Positions 9,101-18,064 are shown, numbered from the stretch's first letter. The stretch is 64,000 nucleotides of DNA from Pseudomonadota bacterium (GCA_963204815.1 CAUJHQ010000083.1:1-64000), one strand, 5' to 3'. The notes: generated by a model not told the origin, from the sequence alone. Program-made: numbers and translations.

Positions 9101-9451
9101 GTAGGGCTGCGCGGTGATCGGCAGCGGCCCGGCGGCCGACGGCTCGGCCAGCAGCGGGTCGAACGTGGCGCCACCGGCACCGTGGTTCTCGGCCAGCAGG
9201 CCGTCGACGTAGAGCCGGCCGCGGCCCAGGTGCAGCACGCCGCCGACCGCGCTCAGCTGGAAGGCCTGCGGCGTGGTCTGCGACACCGTCGCGCGGCCCA
9301 GCACGTCGGACGCCAGCGCGCGCAGGCGGCGGTCGACGGTGGCGACGAGTTCGTTGAAGTCGGCGTCGAGCAGCACCGCGCCCTGCTTGATCTCGACCCC
9401 CGCCCAGTCGTGCAGCGGGTGGTGGCGAACACGGGAGAAATCCCCAGCCAT
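6176..9451 (-). CDS. Large right-handed beta-helix protein (DUF6519-type N-terminus), eCIS fibre or surface protein
   Basis: 1091 aa. The N-terminus (MAGDFSRVRHHPLHDWAGVEIKQG, LLDADFNELVATVDRR) is the conserved head seen in beta-helix proteins of contractile tail-like clusters. A middle part of beta-sandwich character contains a Cys cluster (CACHACVTPE) near residues 463-473. From about residue 480 the chain runs as repeated short strands with inner Val/Ile ladders (VAIRGAGPATVVSAEGSAF, IENNEVLGCRDSGITALG, MLSNQVAGFADSAILIN), typical of pectate-lyase-like helices. In phage tails such folds form tail spikes or fibres that bind or degrade surface polymers; here that is inference. It follows the gpI-like gene by 30 bp in the operon. 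Confidence 0.7.
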   Translation of the reverse strand: MAGDFSRVRHHPLHDWAGVEIKQGAVLLDADFNELVATVDRRLRALASDVLGRATVSQTTPQAFQLSAVGGVLHLGRGRLYVDGLLAENHGAGGATFDPLLAEPSAAGPLPITAQPYLPQPLALPTGGRHLVYLDVWQREVTALEDPSLVESAVGVDTSTRLQTVWQARLLSEGVDGASACDSELAAWNALVAPSSGRLTSGSFEVPPAADPCELPPTGGYRGLENQLYRVEIHDPGQPGAGATFKWSRENASVGVAVVDLISPTELELASLGRDEVLGIAEGDWVEVLDDMREFSLAGGEMRRVQTADPATRRITLSAALPAAMLPATFPDAGFAAPRHLRVKRWDQRGRVFRTGSAVPVQDLDAAGSRGVVDVPAAGTTLLLEHGVTVSFSSTGAPGFRAGDWWVFAARTADASVEALVDAPPRGVHHHHTRLGYWDVASGAVTDCRTPWPPAGGGDCACHACVTPESHAGGQLTIQAAVDRVRDAGGTVCLHPGVYPLREPVRITGAKSVAIRGAGPATVVSAEGSAFVVDGSAAIAIEKLAVVSIGRRSAVVLNNAAGVRLSELAVVVLGGNDGTGAGIALAGLTAGVTVRDNFIVARDGVRAEPAERQGAVLTAALTLSDNVLWCQQRGIALEGQVGHLLGHRIENNEVLGCRDSGITALGVALPGASLRVVGNTLNVNGSGIQSGVDGSWIEGNKLQATRQGERAPTGSAITLATGLDAGGSDQAQMLSNQVAGFADSAILINAPVRDLVCKLNIIEACGSGIVMSDEGEAGAVSVENNHLRDIRGSGANARAGVAVGIAIARTGTATIAGNDVRRVATTAGNVRLFAGVMAAGVERVRIQGNEIAEIGPAADFGGIAAGILIGAPYLEAEVTHNRVERDAAAQAAAGESAWAALIVTDTDLAVATGEIAAPPPPATAAAGANAVNTVNAAAGAAALSAVRLGTTTTLKLDAQRTLLFSGARASVSTAALDFAVAADAVRGGAASVLGNTFFARGRVSAVQLTARTEALFSDNRCTLQGPRGVPAVRIASPVVVLNANRVRGGELNSVQVTSAKSVAALGNVTSGPVTVNGNPLPAPFAALNLLG

Positions 9452-9481
9452 GATGAATGTCCTTCTCGCGGCTTCAGGCCA

Positions 9482-11554
9482 CTAGGTCACGTAGAAGATG
9501 CCGGCACGCAGGCCGAAACGCAGGTACTCGTCGAGCCGTACGCGCAGGTTGCTTTCGCGCTGCGGCTGCTGCAGCGCGTGCATGACGCCGATCTCGCCTT
9601 CGTCGTCGGCGCCGGTCAGGATCGCGGCCGGGGTCGTCAGCCGCAGCTGCAGGTAGGCCGCGTCGGCGTAGCGCAGCGCGTTGAACTGCGGCGCCACGCG
9701 CGGCTGCTCGGCGCTGGGCAGGCAGCGGTGGCGGCGCGGCGCGATCGAGTCCGCCGGCAGCCACGAGAAGCGCACGCAGCCGACCTGCGTGCGTTCGGCC
9801 CACACCGGCGCCGGCCAGGGGTCGCCGGGGGCGCGGCGCGCGACGAGCAGGCTGTTCGAGACATGCTCGAAGCTCTGCGCGTGCAGCTTGCCGATGACGC
9901 TGCTCCCGTTCATCGTCAGCGGCGCGCCGGCGCTGCCGGCGGGGCCTTCGTAGGCCGTGTTCGCGCTGCCGTTGGCATCGACGATGCTGTCGTCGATGCG
10001 GCACTCGGCGTCGGTCGCCACCTGCAGCGCGCCGACGATGCACGACTCGATCGTCACCTTCGCGAACGGGTGCTCGACGACGAGGCTGGCCGCGCCGGGG
10101 CTGGCCGGGTCGCCGGCCGGCGTCAGCGCGAGGCCGGGCACCAGCGTGCAATGGCGCAGCACGATCTCGCGCGGCTCGGTGTCGGCAAAGGCCGCCAGCG
10201 TGAGCGCGCCGCCGGCGATGACGAGGCCGTCGAGCACGACGCGGCCGCGCGCGCCGATGTCCAGCACGACCGGCGCCGACGCCGCGATCAGCGGCCGCGC
10301 GCCGTTCGCCGCGGCAACGACGACCTCCAGCCCCGCCGCGCCGGGCGTGGTGACGCCGGCGACGCGCAGCACGGGGGTTTCGGCATGCGTCAGCGAGTCG
10401 CCGATCAGCAGGCGGCCGCCGCTCGCGGCCAGCAGGTCGAGCTCGGGTTGCAGGGGCGCGCCACCGCCGGCCTGCCGCTGCACGGCGTGCGCCTCGCCGG
10501 CCGGCGTGCGCTGGTATTCGCCGCCGCCCAGCGTGCGCGCGAAGCCGCGGTTGAAGCTGGCGCGCAGCGGCCCCGCCACGCCGGCGCCGAGCACGACGCG
10601 GCCGCGTTCCGGGTCGACGCCGATCGTGCCGGCGGGCACGCCGTTCTCGTGGTTCCAGCCGGTGGCGGTGTCGCGCAGGTCGCAGGCCGTGATCTCGGCC
10701 GCCGGCACCGGCTGCCAGGCGCCGGCGGCGTCTTCGCGCAGGAACACGAGGCTCTCGCCGGGCCCGTAGTCGTCGGCCGCGGCATCGCCGGCGCGCAACG
10801 CGGCGGCCATGCCGCGCACCGACAGCGGCGCCGGCACGTTCAGCGGCGTCGACAGCGCGTCGATCGTGTCGCCCGGCTGCGGCGTGCGGAACAGCGCGAG
10901 GTCGGCGCCCAGCGGGTCGAGGCGCCAGCGGCTGCCGCTGCCATCCGCCGGGTCGGGCACGAGCGCGACGCCCGTCAGCGACAGCGGCAGCAGCCGCCAC
11001 ACGAAGAGCCCGACGTGGGCGATGTTGTAGCGGCCGGCACGGCCCTCGGGCCGCCGCATCTCGGCGGTGTGGGCGACGCGGTTGAAGGCGCCGCCGGCGT
11101 GCCGCAGTGCGGCCTCGTCGCGCAGCGCGGCGGTGGCCGGCGCGTGCGGCCGCAGGTGCTTCATGTACTGCGTGGTCGCCAGCTGCTCGAAGAACTCGGC
11201 GGCGTGCGCCGGCCAGTCGGTGAGGTCGCGCGCGAGCTGTTCGAGCATCAGCGCCGTGCCCTTGCGGCGCCGGTAGGCGATGGTGTTGGCCACCTCGGCG
11301 CGCGGCGAGGCCACCGCGGGCGTGGCGCCGTGCAGCGGCCGGTAGCCGATGAGGTCGCCGATGTAGGGCGCCACCCAGTCGGCGCAGGTCTCGATGAACT
11401 GGTCGTCGTAGAGCTGCTCGATGTTCTCCTCGACGGCTTCGAGCTCGCGCGCGAACAGCGCCACCAGCGCGCGCAGCGGGCCACCCTGCTCGGCGTCGCG
11501 CAGGCGGTAGACGGCGGGCAGCAGTTCGTACAGGCGGGCGGCGTCCAGGCTCAT
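9482..11554 (-). CDS. gpI-like tail/baseplate protein with beta-helix extension
   Basis: The ATG at 11554 overlaps the stop of the preceding baseplate gene by 4 bp. The 690-aa product begins MSLDAARLYELLPAVYRLRDAEQGGPLRALV and VEENIEQLYDDQFIETCADWVAPYIGDLIGYRPL, the signature head of phage tail protein I (P2 gpI / TIGR02242-like) in eCIS clusters. It continues with the RRRKGTALMLEQLARDLTDWPAHAAEFF block. From about residue 370 it changes to beta-helical repeats (GRVVLDGLVIAGGALTL, TIESCIVGALQV). gpI proteins join baseplate wedges to fibres, so an added beta-helix fits an adaptor for the fibre encoded next. The 1599-aa frame that includes it upstream is out of phase with the real upstream gene. 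Confidence 0.8.
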   Translation of the reverse strand: MSLDAARLYELLPAVYRLRDAEQGGPLRALVALFARELEAVEENIEQLYDDQFIETCADWVAPYIGDLIGYRPLHGATPAVASPRAEVANTIAYRRRKGTALMLEQLARDLTDWPAHAAEFFEQLATTQYMKHLRPHAPATAALRDEAALRHAGGAFNRVAHTAEMRRPEGRAGRYNIAHVGLFVWRLLPLSLTGVALVPDPADGSGSRWRLDPLGADLALFRTPQPGDTIDALSTPLNVPAPLSVRGMAAALRAGDAAADDYGPGESLVFLREDAAGAWQPVPAAEITACDLRDTATGWNHENGVPAGTIGVDPERGRVVLGAGVAGPLRASFNRGFARTLGGGEYQRTPAGEAHAVQRQAGGGAPLQPELDLLAASGGRLLIGDSLTHAETPVLRVAGVTTPGAAGLEVVVAAANGARPLIAASAPVVLDIGARGRVVLDGLVIAGGALTLAAFADTEPREIVLRHCTLVPGLALTPAGDPASPGAASLVVEHPFAKVTIESCIVGALQVATDAECRIDDSIVDANGSANTAYEGPAGSAGAPLTMNGSSVIGKLHAQSFEHVSNSLLVARRAPGDPWPAPVWAERTQVGCVRFSWLPADSIAPRRHRCLPSAEQPRVAPQFNALRYADAAYLQLRLTTPAAILTGADDEGEIGVMHALQQPQRESNLRVRLDEYLRFGLRAGIFYVT

Positions 11555-14247
11555 GGCATCGGCTCCATCCGGTCCAACGGTCCGGGGTGCAGGGTCAGGA
11601 TGCCGGCGGCCCGCGGCGCGCCGTTCACCACGTGCAGGCGGGTCGCGAGCAACCGCACCTGGCGCGACTTCACGGTCTGCGACGGCGGCGCGCTGCCGCC
11701 GTAGAGGAAGTCGAGGTCGATGGCCGCGACGCCAGCGACGCCGTGCGCCACCGCCACCACCTCGGACTGCTGCACCGGTTGCCCGAGTTCGCGCGCGTCG
11801 AAGGAGAAGGCCGCGCGCAGCGCCGACTCGACGGCGGCCAGCACCGGCTTCGTCTCGAAGGCCGGGTCGACCTTGACCTTGAGGCCGACGCGGAACGACT
11901 CGGCCGCGTGGCCGAGCAGGCGCAGGCCGACGTGCGGGTCGCCGCTGGCGCGCAGCGCGCCGAGCAGGTTGCGCCAGACCGGGTGGTCGGGCGTCAGCAC
12001 CGTGCCGCCCATGCCGGCCACGGTGAGCACGACGGTCGGCCCGTGCGGCAGCGACAGCACCGACGCGCTCGCCTTCGCGATGCCGGCGAAGGCGCGCGCG
12101 AAGTCCTCGTAGTCCAGCACCGACACCGCGCGGCCGAGCGTGCGCGTGAACAGCGGCATGCTGCGGCGTGCCGCCTCGGCCGGCTCGGCGTCGGTGCCGC
12201 CCTGCGCCGGCAGCGGGTTGGCCACGCTCTTGAAGCCCAGCGGCCGCGTCGACGCCTGTGTCAGCGACCCCGCCGCCACGTTGCCGGCCGCGCCCAGCCC
12301 CTTGCGGTAGGTGGCGCGCAGGTTGTTGCTGCCGCTGGGCGGGCGCGCGCCCTGCTCGCCGTCGCCGAACTGCACCCACACGCGGCCTTGCTCGTCCGTC
12401 ACCAGGCGGTAGACGCGGTCGGTGGCGGCGGCGCCGTGGAGCTGCTCGCGCTCGCTCCACGCGACGTCGTTGACGCGCACCGTCAGCTCGCTGGCGACGC
12501 CGGCCGGTGTCGGCGCCGCGCGCCAGGCCAGCGGCTGGTGGTGCAGCTGGAAGCGGGCGTGCGGCTGCGCCGCGTCGCCCGAGCCCAGCAGCTCGGCCAC
12601 GGTCTCGCCGTGGCGCGCCAGCGCGACGTTGCCGAACACCACCGTGCCTTCGCGCTGCAGCGGCGCCGGCAGCGGCGGGTCGATGACGAGCACGCCGCCA
12701 TCGGCACGGTTCGCCGCCGGCGTGGCCGACACCAGCGTGGCGGTGTGCACCAACTCGCCGCCGCCGTCGGCGCGCGGGCCCTGCACGACGACGCGGCGGC
12801 CGGCTTCGAGGCCGCGCACGTCGGCCGCCACGGCCAGGCTGGCGCCGGCCAGCGGCGCGGCGATCGGCGCCCGCGCGAAGGGCAGCGCCTCGCTGCGTGC
12901 GAAGACCGCGGTCTGGCGCACGCGGTTCTCGAACAGCGACAGGTTCTGCCCGGCGAGCTTGACGAAGGTCGACTTGCCGGCGACGGCGAATTCGGCCCGC
13001 GAGCCGTGCGTCACCGCGGTGGCCTTGAAGAGCTCGGCATAGTCGCCCTTGTCGAGCAGCACGAAGCTGCCGCCGACGATGCCGGCGTACTCGCGGTCGA
13101 GGCTGATCGTGGCGCTGGCGCGGCTGCTGCCGGCCGCGGCGACGGGGCCGATCACGAGGTCGTCGAAGAGGCCGCCGAAGCCGAGGTCGCGCACACGCGC
13201 CGCGGCCCGCGGCAGTGCCGCCGCGGCGGCGGGCGCAAAGATGTCGAAGCCGGGCCAGTCGCCGGGGTCGGCGGCGCCGCCGAGGTACGCGGTCTTGAAC
13301 TCGGCGCTCATCGCGCGCCATTGCGGCGCGTTGTGGCCGAAGAGCGCGGCGCGTTCGCGCAGTGCGTAGGCCACCGGCGGCGTGGCGGTGCCCATCGGCG
13401 GCGTCACCGAGCCGAGCGGCTCGTCCCAGGCGATGCGCGTGCGGCGGTGTTCGTCGTCGGCCTCGACGGCGGTGAGCACGCGCCGGTCCCAGCGGTTCGA
13501 CGTCGCATCGGCGTTGAATTCGGCGCCGACGAAGAGCACCAGGTCGCCGGGTTTCAGCCCGGTGGCGGTGCCGGCCAGCCAGGCCACGCGCGAGCCGAAC
13601 GCCGGCACGCGCGCCTCGTCGGCCAGCGCCGGCATCGCGTTCCAGGCCGCGCGCGCGTCGATGGCCTCGACCGTCTCGAAGGCCTGCGGCTGTTCGCCCG
13701 GCCCCGGCACGCTGTTGACGCGCAGGCCCGCGGGCAGCGGCACCACCGCCGGCACGCCGCCGACGAAGGCGCCGGGATCGCGCGGGAACGCCTTCGGCGC
13801 CACCGGCGGGGCTTCGACCGCGAAGGCGAGCGCGATCTCGGCGGCGACGCCTGGCTTGAGCTGGTAGCCGATCAGCCGCCCCATTTCCTGCAGCGACAGG
13901 CGTTCGGTGGCGGTGCGCAGCCAGGACTCGTTGGCAATGCGCTCCTGGTAGAAGGTCAGCACGTCGGCAGCGCAGGCGAAGGCGTCGAAGAGGCCGATCG
14001 TCCAGTCGCTGCGGTCGCGCGTCAGCAGGCCGGTCAGCGGCGCGAAGCGCTGCTCCGACAGCCCGGCGACGAGGCTGGCGCGGAAGTCGCCCCAGCGGCC
14101 GATGCGGTAGTCCACGGCCGACAAGGCGACGCGGTTGAACAGCAGCTTCGGCGTCGCGGTCTGCACGCCTTCGCCGCAGCCACAGGCTTCGCTGCCCGCG
14201 GGCGGTGCCTCGGCGCCGGCCTTCGGGTTCGGCAGCAAGGTGCTCAT
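11551..14247 (-). CDS. Putative baseplate assembly protein (gpJ-like, TIGR02243 type), first of two
   Basis: 898 aa. A low-complexity start with a Cys pair (SEACGCGEG) is followed by the conserved opening RVALSAVDYRIGRWGDFRASLVAGL and DRSDWTIGLFDAFACAADVLTFYQERIANESWLRTA. The C-terminal third has baseplate J features: YRLVTDEQGRVWVQFGDGEQGARPP, NLRATYRKGLGAAGNV, and SVLDYEDFARAFAGIAKA. gpJ-like proteins form the wedge ring that triggers sheath contraction. It overlaps its neighbours by 4 bp on both sides. The paralogue at 14244 shares the same architecture, so the particle has two different J-type wedge proteins, as in Afp/PVC-like systems. Confidence 0.85.
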   Translation of the reverse strand: MSTLLPNPKAGAEAPPAGSEACGCGEGVQTATPKLLFNRVALSAVDYRIGRWGDFRASLVAGLSEQRFAPLTGLLTRDRSDWTIGLFDAFACAADVLTFYQERIANESWLRTATERLSLQEMGRLIGYQLKPGVAAEIALAFAVEAPPVAPKAFPRDPGAFVGGVPAVVPLPAGLRVNSVPGPGEQPQAFETVEAIDARAAWNAMPALADEARVPAFGSRVAWLAGTATGLKPGDLVLFVGAEFNADATSNRWDRRVLTAVEADDEHRRTRIAWDEPLGSVTPPMGTATPPVAYALRERAALFGHNAPQWRAMSAEFKTAYLGGAADPGDWPGFDIFAPAAAAALPRAAARVRDLGFGGLFDDLVIGPVAAAGSSRASATISLDREYAGIVGGSFVLLDKGDYAELFKATAVTHGSRAEFAVAGKSTFVKLAGQNLSLFENRVRQTAVFARSEALPFARAPIAAPLAGASLAVAADVRGLEAGRRVVVQGPRADGGGELVHTATLVSATPAANRADGGVLVIDPPLPAPLQREGTVVFGNVALARHGETVAELLGSGDAAQPHARFQLHHQPLAWRAAPTPAGVASELTVRVNDVAWSEREQLHGAAATDRVYRLVTDEQGRVWVQFGDGEQGARPPSGSNNLRATYRKGLGAAGNVAAGSLTQASTRPLGFKSVANPLPAQGGTDAEPAEAARRSMPLFTRTLGRAVSVLDYEDFARAFAGIAKASASVLSLPHGPTVVLTVAGMGGTVLTPDHPVWRNLLGALRASGDPHVGLRLLGHAAESFRVGLKVKVDPAFETKPVLAAVESALRAAFSFDARELGQPVQQSEVVAVAHGVAGVAAIDLDFLYGGSAPPSQTVKSRQVRLLATRLHVVNGAPRAAGILTLHPGPLDRMEPMP

Positions 14248-16850
14248 TGCCCGCCTCCGATCTCGATCTCGAGCACGCCACGTTCGGGGAAGCTCGGGTT
14301 CTGTTCGAGCTGCGCGATCTCGAGCCGGCCGATCGGCACGACGCCGTTGTCCAGCGTGCTCGGGCTGCCGCCCACCAGGCGCTGGAAGCGTTTCACGCGC
14401 ACCGCCTCGACCCCTTCGATGGCCTGCACCGCGGCGACGATGCGCGACAGGACCACCGGCTCGCCGAAGCTGAAGTTGTCGGGGTGGAAGAGGCCCAGCG
14501 TGCCGTCGCCCAGGCGCTGCGCCGACAGCCGCTGGCGCACCGCGCGCAGCAGCGGCGCGCGGAAGTGGCCGGGCCGCGCGCAGACGTGCAGCGCGACGTC
14601 GAGCGCGACGAAGCGCGGCGTGTCGACCTCGAGGTCGTAGCCGGCCATGCGGAAGCGTTCGAGGTGGCGGCGCAGCCGCGTCTCGAAGGCGGCGTCGACG
14701 GCGGCGCCGCGCGGGCGGTCGGCAGTGACGAAGACGGTGTGCCAGCTGCCGGTCCAGCGGAATGTGGCGGCGGCGCGCTGCACCTCGCCGCTGCGTTCGG
14801 CCGCGGCCGCGTAGTCGGCCGCCGTGACGGCACGCTCCTGCGTGCGGAAGGCCTGCGGTGCATCACGGCGCGCGGCCTCGATGTCCTCGGGCTCGATGCC
14901 GCCGGCGGCGGCCAGCGGGTTGCGCACCGCCAGCACGCGCGCCGCGTCCGGCAGCGCCGCGCCGGCCGCGGCGTACACGGCCGGCTCGAGCAGCAGGTGC
15001 GCGATCGCTTCGGCGCCGACGTTGCCCGCGGCGCCGTTGCCGACGCGGTAGCGTGCCTCGAAGACATCACCTTCGTTGGGGGCCAGGCCGTGGCGGTCGT
15101 CGCCGAAGCGCAGCCGCGAGCGGCCGTCGTGTTCGGTCTCGACGACGAACTGCAGCGCCATCGCACCGCTGGCCAGCAGGTCGGCGGCGGCCGTCCACGG
15201 GTCGGGCCGGCCCTGGCGCTGCAGCCGCACCTGCGGCAGCGCATGGCGCGCGTCGAGCGGGCCGATCAGGCTGGCCGGCCAGAACGGCGCGGCGTCGCCG
15301 GCCAGCGCGTCGAGCAGCGTTTCGAGGTCGAAGCCTTGCGTCACCGGCGCCTGCGCCAGCGCGGGCCGGAAGCGCACCGGCCGCGCTGCGGCCGCCGCGG
15401 TCTCGCAGCGCCCGGCGTCGCGCGCCGGCGGTGCGAAGCGGCCGGTGGCGGCCGGCACGGCGGGCAGCACTTCGGGGCCGACCGTCTCGCCGTGGTCGGC
15501 GAGCACGATGTTGCCGCGCGCCACGCTGACCACGCGCCCCGGGAACGCGGCCGCGCCCAGCGTCAGCGCGAACGGCAGCGCGTCGGCGCGCTCCCACTCG
15601 ATGCGCGTGACCTCGACCGCGGCCGTACTGGGTGGCGTGTCGAAGAGGCCGCCCGACGGGTCGGCGTCGGGCAGCACGCGCAGCAGGCGCACGGCCCAGC
15701 GCCGGCCGCGGTCGGCGTCGGCCGCGGCGGCGGCCTCGTCGACGGTCGTCGGACTGGCGATCTCCTCGAACACGAGCACGTCGCCCGCCGCCAGCGGCGG
15801 GCGGCCGCGCAGCGTTGCGGTGGTCGTGCCCACCGGCAGGCAACAGGCGGCGTCGCCCCAGGTGTAGAGGGGGATGCGGTTGCAGCGCTCGTCGAGCGTC
15901 GCGCTGCGTGCCACCTCGAACACGAGCGCGCCGCCCTCGCGCAGCCGGCGCTCGGCGTCGGAGCCCGGCCGCAGGCCCGGCGTGGCGCCCGGTGTGCGCG
16001 TGAAGAGCCGGCTGCCGCGTGCCAGCACGAAGCTGCCGCCCGCCACCTGCACCTGCACCCAGGCGCGCGCGTTGCAGCCGTCGTGCAGGTGGTAGTCGAC
16101 CAGCCGCGCGTGGCGCCGCACCGAGACGCGCCGGCGCGCCGTCGCGAGGTAGGCCTCGTTGGCGATCGCGTCCTGGCGGTACGACAGGTTGTCGGCGGCG
16201 TAAGCCAGCAGTTCGACCAGCGCAACGCCGACGTCGGCGCTGCTGCGCTCGGCCCAGCCCGGCACCCGCAGAGACAGCCGGTCGAGCATGAGGCGGCGCA
16301 GGCCCGGGTAGTCCTTGGCCAGGTAGTCGATCGTCGGCGCCGCCTCGGCGCCGGGCGGGCACAGGCGATCGTCGGCGCAGTCGAAGTCGCTCGGGCACTC
16401 GACCTTGAAGCTGAAGTCCACGCGTGACAGCACCGGATCGAAGCCCGGCGGCGGCGCCGCCACGCCGGGCGCGGCCACCAGCGCCAGCGTGTAGCGCGAG
16501 AAGTCGCCCTCGCCGGTGGTGCGGACGACGAGCGTGCGCGCCGGCTCGTCGCTGGCGGCCAGCAGCGCGGCCAGCGCGGGCTCGGCGAGCGCCGGCAGCG
16601 CATCGCCCGCGGCCGCCCACGCGACGCCGACGTCGCGGATGCGCTCGCCGCCCGCGATGACGATCTGCGCCGGCACCAGCGCGAAGCCCGGCCGCAGCAG
16701 GCGAAGCAGCAGCGTGCGCTGGCGCGGCACGCCGGCCGGTGCGGCGCGGTCGAGCACTTCGATGAACTCGATCGCGTTGACGCCGGCGCCGCCGGCATTG
16801 CGCAGCACGTCCAGGCGCCGCGGGTCGCAGCAGTGCTGGGCGATGCTCAT
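14244..16850 (-). CDS. Putative baseplate assembly protein (gpJ-like), second of two
   Basis: 868 aa from the ATG at 16850. The N-terminal ~150 residues (MSIAQHCCDPRRLDVLRNAGGAGVNAIEFIEVLD) are extra relative to the paralogue. Then come TIDYLAKDYPGLRRLMLDRLS, ADVGVALVELLAYAADNLSYRQDAIANEAYLATARRR, and the J-like end DGRSRLRFGDDRHGLAPNEGDVFEARYRVGNGAAGNVG and AVTAADYAAAAERSGEVQRAA. Role: baseplate wedge. The start overlaps the gp25-like gene by 4 bp and the stop overlaps the next baseplate gene by 4 bp, implying coupled translation at fixed stoichiometry. Confidence 0.85.
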   Translation of the reverse strand: MSIAQHCCDPRRLDVLRNAGGAGVNAIEFIEVLDRAAPAGVPRQRTLLLRLLRPGFALVPAQIVIAGGERIRDVGVAWAAAGDALPALAEPALAALLAASDEPARTLVVRTTGEGDFSRYTLALVAAPGVAAPPPGFDPVLSRVDFSFKVECPSDFDCADDRLCPPGAEAAPTIDYLAKDYPGLRRLMLDRLSLRVPGWAERSSADVGVALVELLAYAADNLSYRQDAIANEAYLATARRRVSVRRHARLVDYHLHDGCNARAWVQVQVAGGSFVLARGSRLFTRTPGATPGLRPGSDAERRLREGGALVFEVARSATLDERCNRIPLYTWGDAACCLPVGTTTATLRGRPPLAAGDVLVFEEIASPTTVDEAAAAADADRGRRWAVRLLRVLPDADPSGGLFDTPPSTAAVEVTRIEWERADALPFALTLGAAAFPGRVVSVARGNIVLADHGETVGPEVLPAVPAATGRFAPPARDAGRCETAAAAARPVRFRPALAQAPVTQGFDLETLLDALAGDAAPFWPASLIGPLDARHALPQVRLQRQGRPDPWTAAADLLASGAMALQFVVETEHDGRSRLRFGDDRHGLAPNEGDVFEARYRVGNGAAGNVGAEAIAHLLLEPAVYAAAGAALPDAARVLAVRNPLAAAGGIEPEDIEAARRDAPQAFRTQERAVTAADYAAAAERSGEVQRAAATFRWTGSWHTVFVTADRPRGAAVDAAFETRLRRHLERFRMAGYDLEVDTPRFVALDVALHVCARPGHFRAPLLRAVRQRLSAQRLGDGTLGLFHPDNFSFGEPVVLSRIVAAVQAIEGVEAVRVKRFQRLVGGSPSTLDNGVVPIGRLEIAQLEQNPSFPERGVLEIEIGGGQ

Positions 16851-17215
16851 GACGACGCCCCCGGCACGGCCAGGCTCAGCGTGCGCGCCGTGCCGTCGTC
16901 GAGCACGGTGAACGCGATGTCCACGCGCAGCGCGGCGTCGTCGGCCTGCACGTCGACGGCGTCGACCGCGATCAGGTGCGACAGGTGCTGCTGCAGCGAC
17001 GACTGCACGAGCATCTGCGTCGTCGCCGCCAGCGTCACGCTGTTCGGCTCGAAGACCAGTTGCGCCAGGCCGCAGCCGAAGTCGGGGCGCATCACGCGTT
17101 CGCCGGGTGCGGTGAACAGCACCTGCTCGATGAGGTCGCGCAGGTGGTCGGCGGCACCGGTGGTGGCGGTGCGGCCGTGGCCGTCGACGCGGTAGGGGAA
17201 GTCGAGCGTGTCCAT
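16847..17215 (-). CDS. gp25-like (W) baseplate wedge protein
   Basis: 122 aa. It shows the gp25/lysozyme-like wedge pattern: HLRDLIEQVLFTAPGERVMRPDFGCGLAQLVFEPN, then a beta region VDVQADDAALRVDIAFTV. The GER.M.P.FGCGL block is the family hallmark in phage T4, T6SS TssE and eCIS. The protein connects sheath and baseplate and is needed for sheath nucleation. It lies 9 bp after the PAAR-like gene and overlaps the J-like gene. Confidence 0.85.
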   Translation of the reverse strand: MDTLDFPYRVDGHGRTATTGAADHLRDLIEQVLFTAPGERVMRPDFGCGLAQLVFEPNSVTLAATTQMLVQSSLQQHLSHLIAVDAVDVQADDAALRVDIAFTVLDDGTARTLSLAVPGASS

Positions 17216-17224
17216 GCGCGCCTC

Positions 17225-17542
17225 TCAGGTTGCGCTGACGCGGGGCTGGAAGGCCACGGGCAGCAGGCCGGTGCCGGTGGGCACGCAGGCCGCGGTGCCG
17301 GTGGCGATGGCCAGCGGCGTGCCGCCCGCCAGCACCCGCGTGGCGCCGACCACCCACTGGCCGCTGACGCACGGCGGCGTCGACGTCGACGCCAGCGCAC
17401 AGCCGGCAACGGCATACGGCGTGGCGAGCGTGACGACGGGCTGCCCCGACACCAGCACGCGCGCGAACGGCGCCAGCGCCTGCGCGCTGCCGCCGTGCAT
17501 GCACAGCACGGTGGCGCCGAGGTGGAGCACGGGGCCGGGCAT
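17225..17542 (-). CDS. PAAR-like spike-tip protein
   Basis: 105 aa. It reads MPGPVLHLGATVLCMHGGSA, VLVSGQPVVTLATPYAVAGCA, PPCVSGQWVVGATRVLAGGTPLAI and ends LLPVAFQPRVSAT. The pattern of short Gly-turn beta strands with Cys14, His16 and later paired Cys residues is that of small PAAR-like proteins next to gpV in eCIS operons, which cap the spike and may bind a metal ion. It has no fused effector domain. It sits 1 bp after the spike gene. Confidence 0.7.
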   Translation of the reverse strand: MPGPVLHLGATVLCMHGGSAQALAPFARVLVSGQPVVTLATPYAVAGCALASTSTPPCVSGQWVVGATRVLAGGTPLAIATGTAACVPTGTGLLPVAFQPRVSAT

Positions 17543-17543
17543 G

Positions 17544-18053
17544 TCAGATCACCGTCAACGCACCGGCGTTGATGTCGACGACGTTGGCCGTCATCGTGAC
17601 GATCGCGCCTTTGCCGTTGCTGATGACGATGCCGGTGTCGCTGACCGAGATCATCGCGCCGGCGGCGGTCTGCAGCAGGATGCCGCCGGTGGGGCCGGGC
17701 ACGTCGCTGATGACGATGCCGTTCTTCAGCGTGGTCTGGATCGTGATGCCGGGCACGCCCGCCGGCACCATCTGCGACAGCACCGGGCGCTCCGCCGCCA
17801 GCCCCCAGAAGCAGCCGGTCCAGATCGGGTAGTTGGGGTCGCCGTGCTCGAACTCGATCCAGACCCCGGCGCCCATCGGCGGCACCGTGAACACGCCGGT
17901 GTTGATGCCGCCCCAGGGCAGGCAGGGCATCGCCCAGCTCGACGGCAGCAGGCCCTCGACGCCCGGCACGATGGCCTGGATGCGGCCGATCTGTTCGGGG
18001 TCGACGTTGTTGACGACGGTGCCGCGGTACTTGCCGTAGAGGGGTTCTGCCAT
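17544..18053 (-). CDS. Spike protein, gpV/gp5 OB-fold and beta-prism (VgrG-like)
   Basis: 169 aa. The N-terminal OB fold is clear: YGKYRGTVVNNVDPEQIGRIQAIVPGV, PCLPWGGINTGVFTVPPMGAGVWIEFEHGDPNYPIWTGCFWG. The C-terminal ~65 residues are repeated valine/isoleucine strands (GITIQTTLKNGIVISDV, ISVSDTGIVISNGKGAIVTMTANVVDINAG), as in the beta-prism needle. It forms the piercing spike above the hub, with the PAAR-like protein encoded next as tip. Confidence 0.9.
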   Translation of the reverse strand: MAEPLYGKYRGTVVNNVDPEQIGRIQAIVPGVEGLLPSSWAMPCLPWGGINTGVFTVPPMGAGVWIEFEHGDPNYPIWTGCFWGLAAERPVLSQMVPAGVPGITIQTTLKNGIVISDVPGPTGGILLQTAAGAMISVSDTGIVISNGKGAIVTMTANVVDINAGALTVI

Positions 18054-18064
18054 GGTGTGCTTCG

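Noticed and set aside
6431-11704. Very long plus-strand open frame (1757 codons) opposite the baseplate genes, and similar ones at 11587-14640, 14205-16427 and 21282-24545
   Set aside because: They are Arg/Ala/Gly/His-rich shadows caused by extreme GC at third positions of the minus-strand genes, with no family motifs; the minus-strand frames carry clear phage-tail motifs.
9482-14281. A 1599-codon minus-strand frame that seems to fuse two baseplate genes
   Set aside because: Only its last 690 codons carry gpI-like motifs; the part above 11554 is out of phase with the true J-like gene at 11551-14247.
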